From: Paraburkholderia eburnea
Lineage (GTDB): Bacteria > Pseudomonadota > Gammaproteobacteria > Burkholderiales > Burkholderiaceae
NCBI RefSeq assembly: GCF_002917095.1
Contig: NZ_PQGA01000002.1
Coordinates: forward strand, 186,001-250,000
DNA: 64,000 nucleotides
Direction of reading: 5' to 3'
Shown here: positions 62,359 through 64,000 of the stretch, in pieces
Layout of the letters: every line of letters starts with the position of its first letter
How positions within the stretch are numbered: the first letter of the stretch is position 1
Notes under the pieces: model-generated
The model's input: the letters and a program-made list of their open reading frames with translations, nothing else
Told to the model about the DNA's origin: nothing
Database searches by the model: none
Program-made: the position numbers and the translations under genes

Positions 62359-63144
62359 TTACTGGCCCGTCAACGAATTCGTCAACTCCTGCGCCGGTTG
62401 CGAGGTATTTCCGCCTTGCGCGACCAGCAAATGAATCTGGCCTACCGCGAGCTGCGACAGCGTGCCCGCGATCGGCACCGAGGTGATGAGCCAGTCGGCG
62501 TTATTGGCCAGATTGAACGAGGCGGACTGGAAGATCGGCGTCTTTGAACCCGCCGTCGTCACGATCGCCACGTAAGTGCCGCCGTTCAGATAATTCGAAT
62601 CCTGGCCGCTGGCGGGCACGGCATTCTTGAAAGCCACACCGGCCATCGTCGGCGAAACCGTGTTGATATCGGTATTGGGCGCAACGATGTAAATGTCGAG
62701 ATTCTGCGCGTTGGCCGTGGCGTTAAAGGCCCGCACGCGCGCGCTATTGGAGAGCAGACCCTTGTCGAACGGATCGTCGATCAGGCCGATATCGCCGCCC
62801 GTCAATGCAGGCAGCGCGAGCACCGTATATTCGTGGCCCTTGGCGACATCCGGGAAATTGCCGCTCGCGATGGCCGTCGTCGTGCCGGTGTTCGCATAGG
62901 CCACCGTGGTATTGCCGGTATTGATATTCGCGAAGTTCGTGACCTGCTTGTACGCGATATTGGTTTGCAGCGCGCTGCCGTTCACGAGAAAGTCCACGTT
63001 GGCGCCGCCAGGCAGGGCGTGCACAAAATGTATTTCGGGGTTTTGCAGGCCCAGCTCCTTGCCTACGTCATTGCCGCCGCCGCCACAGGCGGTCAACAGG
63101 GCCGCCGCGCTCGCAAGCACGGCCAGAGTGCGAATCGTCTTCAT
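62359..63144 (-). CDS. DUF4397 domain lipoprotein
   Basis: A 261-residue lipoprotein (signal MKTIRTLAVLASAAALLTAC, Cys20, followed by a short Gly tract). DUF4397 is recognised from IHFVHALPGGANVDFLVNGS, NTTVAYANTGT and RVRAFNATANAQNLDIYIV, with an Asn/Thr-rich second repeat. It would sit on the outer face of the inner or outer membrane; a carbohydrate-binding or adhesive role has been suggested for this class. The start is set at the ATG at 63142-63144. It is convergent with the LysR gene. Confidence 0.85.
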   Translation of the reverse strand: MKTIRTLAVLASAAALLTACGGGGNDVGKELGLQNPEIHFVHALPGGANVDFLVNGSALQTNIAYKQVTNFANINTGNTTVAYANTGTTTAIASGNFPDVAKGHEYTVLALPALTGGDIGLIDDPFDKGLLSNSARVRAFNATANAQNLDIYIVAPNTDINTVSPTMAGVAFKNAVPASGQDSNYLNGGTYVAIVTTAGSKTPIFQSASFNLANNADWLITSVPIAGTLSQLAVGQIHLLVAQGGNTSQPAQELTNSLTGQ

Positions 63145-63562
63145 CTCATCCACCTCATCGAGTCTCGGTTTAGCTGTAGAAGTCGCGCGTTGTATAGAGC
63201 GTTGTATTGCACGCGTTCTCATTTATTTCGATGTGCTTCTATTCACGCCTTTAGCGTCAGTTCGCAGACCCCGAAGGGATTGCGATGCTGCATCCGGGCG
63301 CAAGTCCCCCGCAATCGCTGTGCCGCAGGTTTGCCAACGGGCGAGCGAAGTCGTAACCGGGAGTAACGGGAAGTACGCTCAGCGACGCGCTGGGCGAGCG
63401 CTCGAATCGATGAAGCGCGTGGAGGAAGAAGCTGAAGTGCGCCTTAGCCAGACTTTAAATGTTCTTTAAACACGCTTTAAATGGATATTAAGCGCGCTGC
63501 GAGGGAAGATACGCAAGGTTGCCTTTACAACGGAGTCGAGTAGTTTTTACGAGCGCGCTATT
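63145..63562. other. Intergenic region with phased repeats
   Basis: 418 bp upstream of the DUF4397 gene and downstream of the antiporter gene, both on the minus strand. The phased CTTTAAA repeats (63453-63481) are the main feature. Repetitive GTAAC-GGGA stretches near 63352-63372 and partial inverted repeats are present. The open frames look like shadows. Confidence 0.45.
63453..63481. repeat. Three CTTTAAA repeats at exactly 11-bp spacing
   Basis: CTTTAAA starts at 63453, 63464 and 63475, separated by 4-bp spacers, and a degenerate fourth copy (TATTAAG) begins at 63486. The spacing is one helical turn, as in sites bound by OmpR/PhoB-family response regulators. On the minus strand they lie ~310 bp upstream of the DUF4397 gene. 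Confidence 0.6.
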
Positions 63563-64000
63563 TCAGACATCCGGGCCAGGTTCGCGCGTCGGGCGCGCGT
63601 TTTGCTCAGCATTTTGCTCATTGCCGCTCGATGCTTCGCCTTCGTCGTGCGTGCGCGTGTCGCCTTGATCGGCACAGGCGCCCGTTGCGGGCGGACGCCC
63701 GCGTGTTACGCCGGAAAGCGGGACGCGTTGCTGGGTGCCCGCCTTCGCCAGCATGTGCGCGCTGATCGGCGCGGTGAGAAACAGAAACGCGGGAATCAGC
63801 AGTTCATGCAGGCTCGCGTAATTGTTGTGAGTGCTGAAGTAGATCACCGACGCGAGCACGATGCCGCCCACGCCCAGCGTGGTCGATTTGGTCGGGCCAT
63901 GCAGGCGCATAAAGAAGTCGGGCAGGCGAAAAAGCCCGATTGCACCGATCAGCGTAAACAGGCTGCCCACCAGCAGCAGCACGGACACGATCGCTTCGAC
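63563..64000 (-). CDS. Monovalent cation/H+ antiporter subunit G (MnhG/PhaG), 5' end outside the window
   Basis: The frame runs to the right edge, so the true start is beyond 64000; 145 residues are present. LVGSLFTLIGAIGLFRLPDFFMRLHGPTKSTTLGVGG is the signature region of the G subunit, and three membrane helices are visible. The C-terminal ~55 residues are hydrophilic and Gln/Asn/Arg-rich, longer than usual. Subunit G is the last gene of the multisubunit Na+/H+ (Mrp) or K+/H+ (Pha) antiporter operon, so the other subunits should lie to the right of the window on the same strand. Confidence 0.9.
   Translation of the reverse strand, partial: VEAIVSVLLLVGSLFTLIGAIGLFRLPDFFMRLHGPTKSTTLGVGGIVLASVIYFSTHNNYASLHELLIPAFLFLTAPISAHMLAKAGTQQRVPLSGVTRGRPPATGACADQGDTRTHDEGEASSGNEQNAEQNARPTREPGPDV

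Noticed and set aside
63270..63345. Segment resembling the core of a cobalamin riboswitch (GCAAGTCC...CCGCAA)
   Set aside because: The conserved GCCACTG box and the downstream B12 box are missing, and no gene follows on that strand.

Overview
The window reads as chromosomal DNA from Burkholderia sensu lato (a Paraburkholderia-like betaproteobacterium). This is an inference from very high G+C, almost complete coding density, leucine and valine catabolic operons, three DUF4148 proteins, and no phage or IS core. No rRNA, tRNA, CRISPR array or insertion sequence was seen. Functional names rest on motif recognition by eye; no database search was possible.

Layout. 1-3143: C-terminal part of a penicillin-binding protein, a strong terminator, two small envelope proteins and a long promoter region. 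3144-7782: a chemotaxis operon with a soluble dual-PAS receptor, CheR, CheD and a protein made of three CheW domains, without CheA or CheB. 7807-15563: DUF2891 protein, TetR regulator, and the leucine/isovalerate (liu) operon: isovaleryl-CoA dehydrogenase, both methylcrotonyl-CoA carboxylase subunits and methylglutaconyl-CoA hydratase. 15617-25935: mixed genes (AhpD-like, MarR, CDP-diacylglycerol diphosphatase, cystine-type binding protein, amidase, ferritin-like protein, FMN reductase, CynX-like MFS plus GntR) and a candidate small RNA near 22.7 kb. 26188-35047: small conserved proteins, three DUF4148 proteins, a 2Fe-2S ferredoxin, a sigma-54 activator, a purine permease and an AraC regulator. 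35296-40154: a valine/isobutyrate-type operon (acyl-CoA dehydrogenase, acyl-CoA synthetase, enoyl-CoA hydratase, 3-hydroxyisobutyryl-CoA hydrolase). 40167-44696: ClC channel, PpnP, and a Fur-box-preceded TonB-dependent receptor.

44873-50420 is an orphan type VI secretion island: PAAR, VgrG, a GH24 muramidase effector, an LprI-like lysozyme-inhibitor protein that is probably its immunity protein, then two tandem paralogues (about three quarters identical) of an unrecognised exported family. Base composition drops sharply from the effector onward, which suggests acquisition. This is the most likely place for something undescribed.

50547-52440 encodes an encapsulin nanocompartment and its DyP peroxidase cargo, with overlapping genes and a clear C-terminal targeting peptide. 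53013-55217 is a DedA/PAP2/LssY fusion whose PAP2 catalytic residues look degenerate. 55430-61248, divergent from a LysR regulator, is a CoA-transferase / two acyl-CoA dehydrogenases / FadB-like operon resembling pimeloyl-CoA (dicarboxylate) degradation. The window ends with a DUF4397 lipoprotein and the 5'-truncated last subunit of a multisubunit Na+/H+ (or K+/H+) antiporter.

Regulatory DNA that stands out: a palindrome over the liu promoter, paired GntR/FCD-type sites at 24.8 kb, a perfect inverted-repeat Fur box at 42.3 kb, a 14-bp-arm inverted repeat upstream of the encapsulin operon, phased TTGACA repeats upstream of the LysR gene, and three CTTTAAA repeats exactly 11 bp apart at 63.45 kb.
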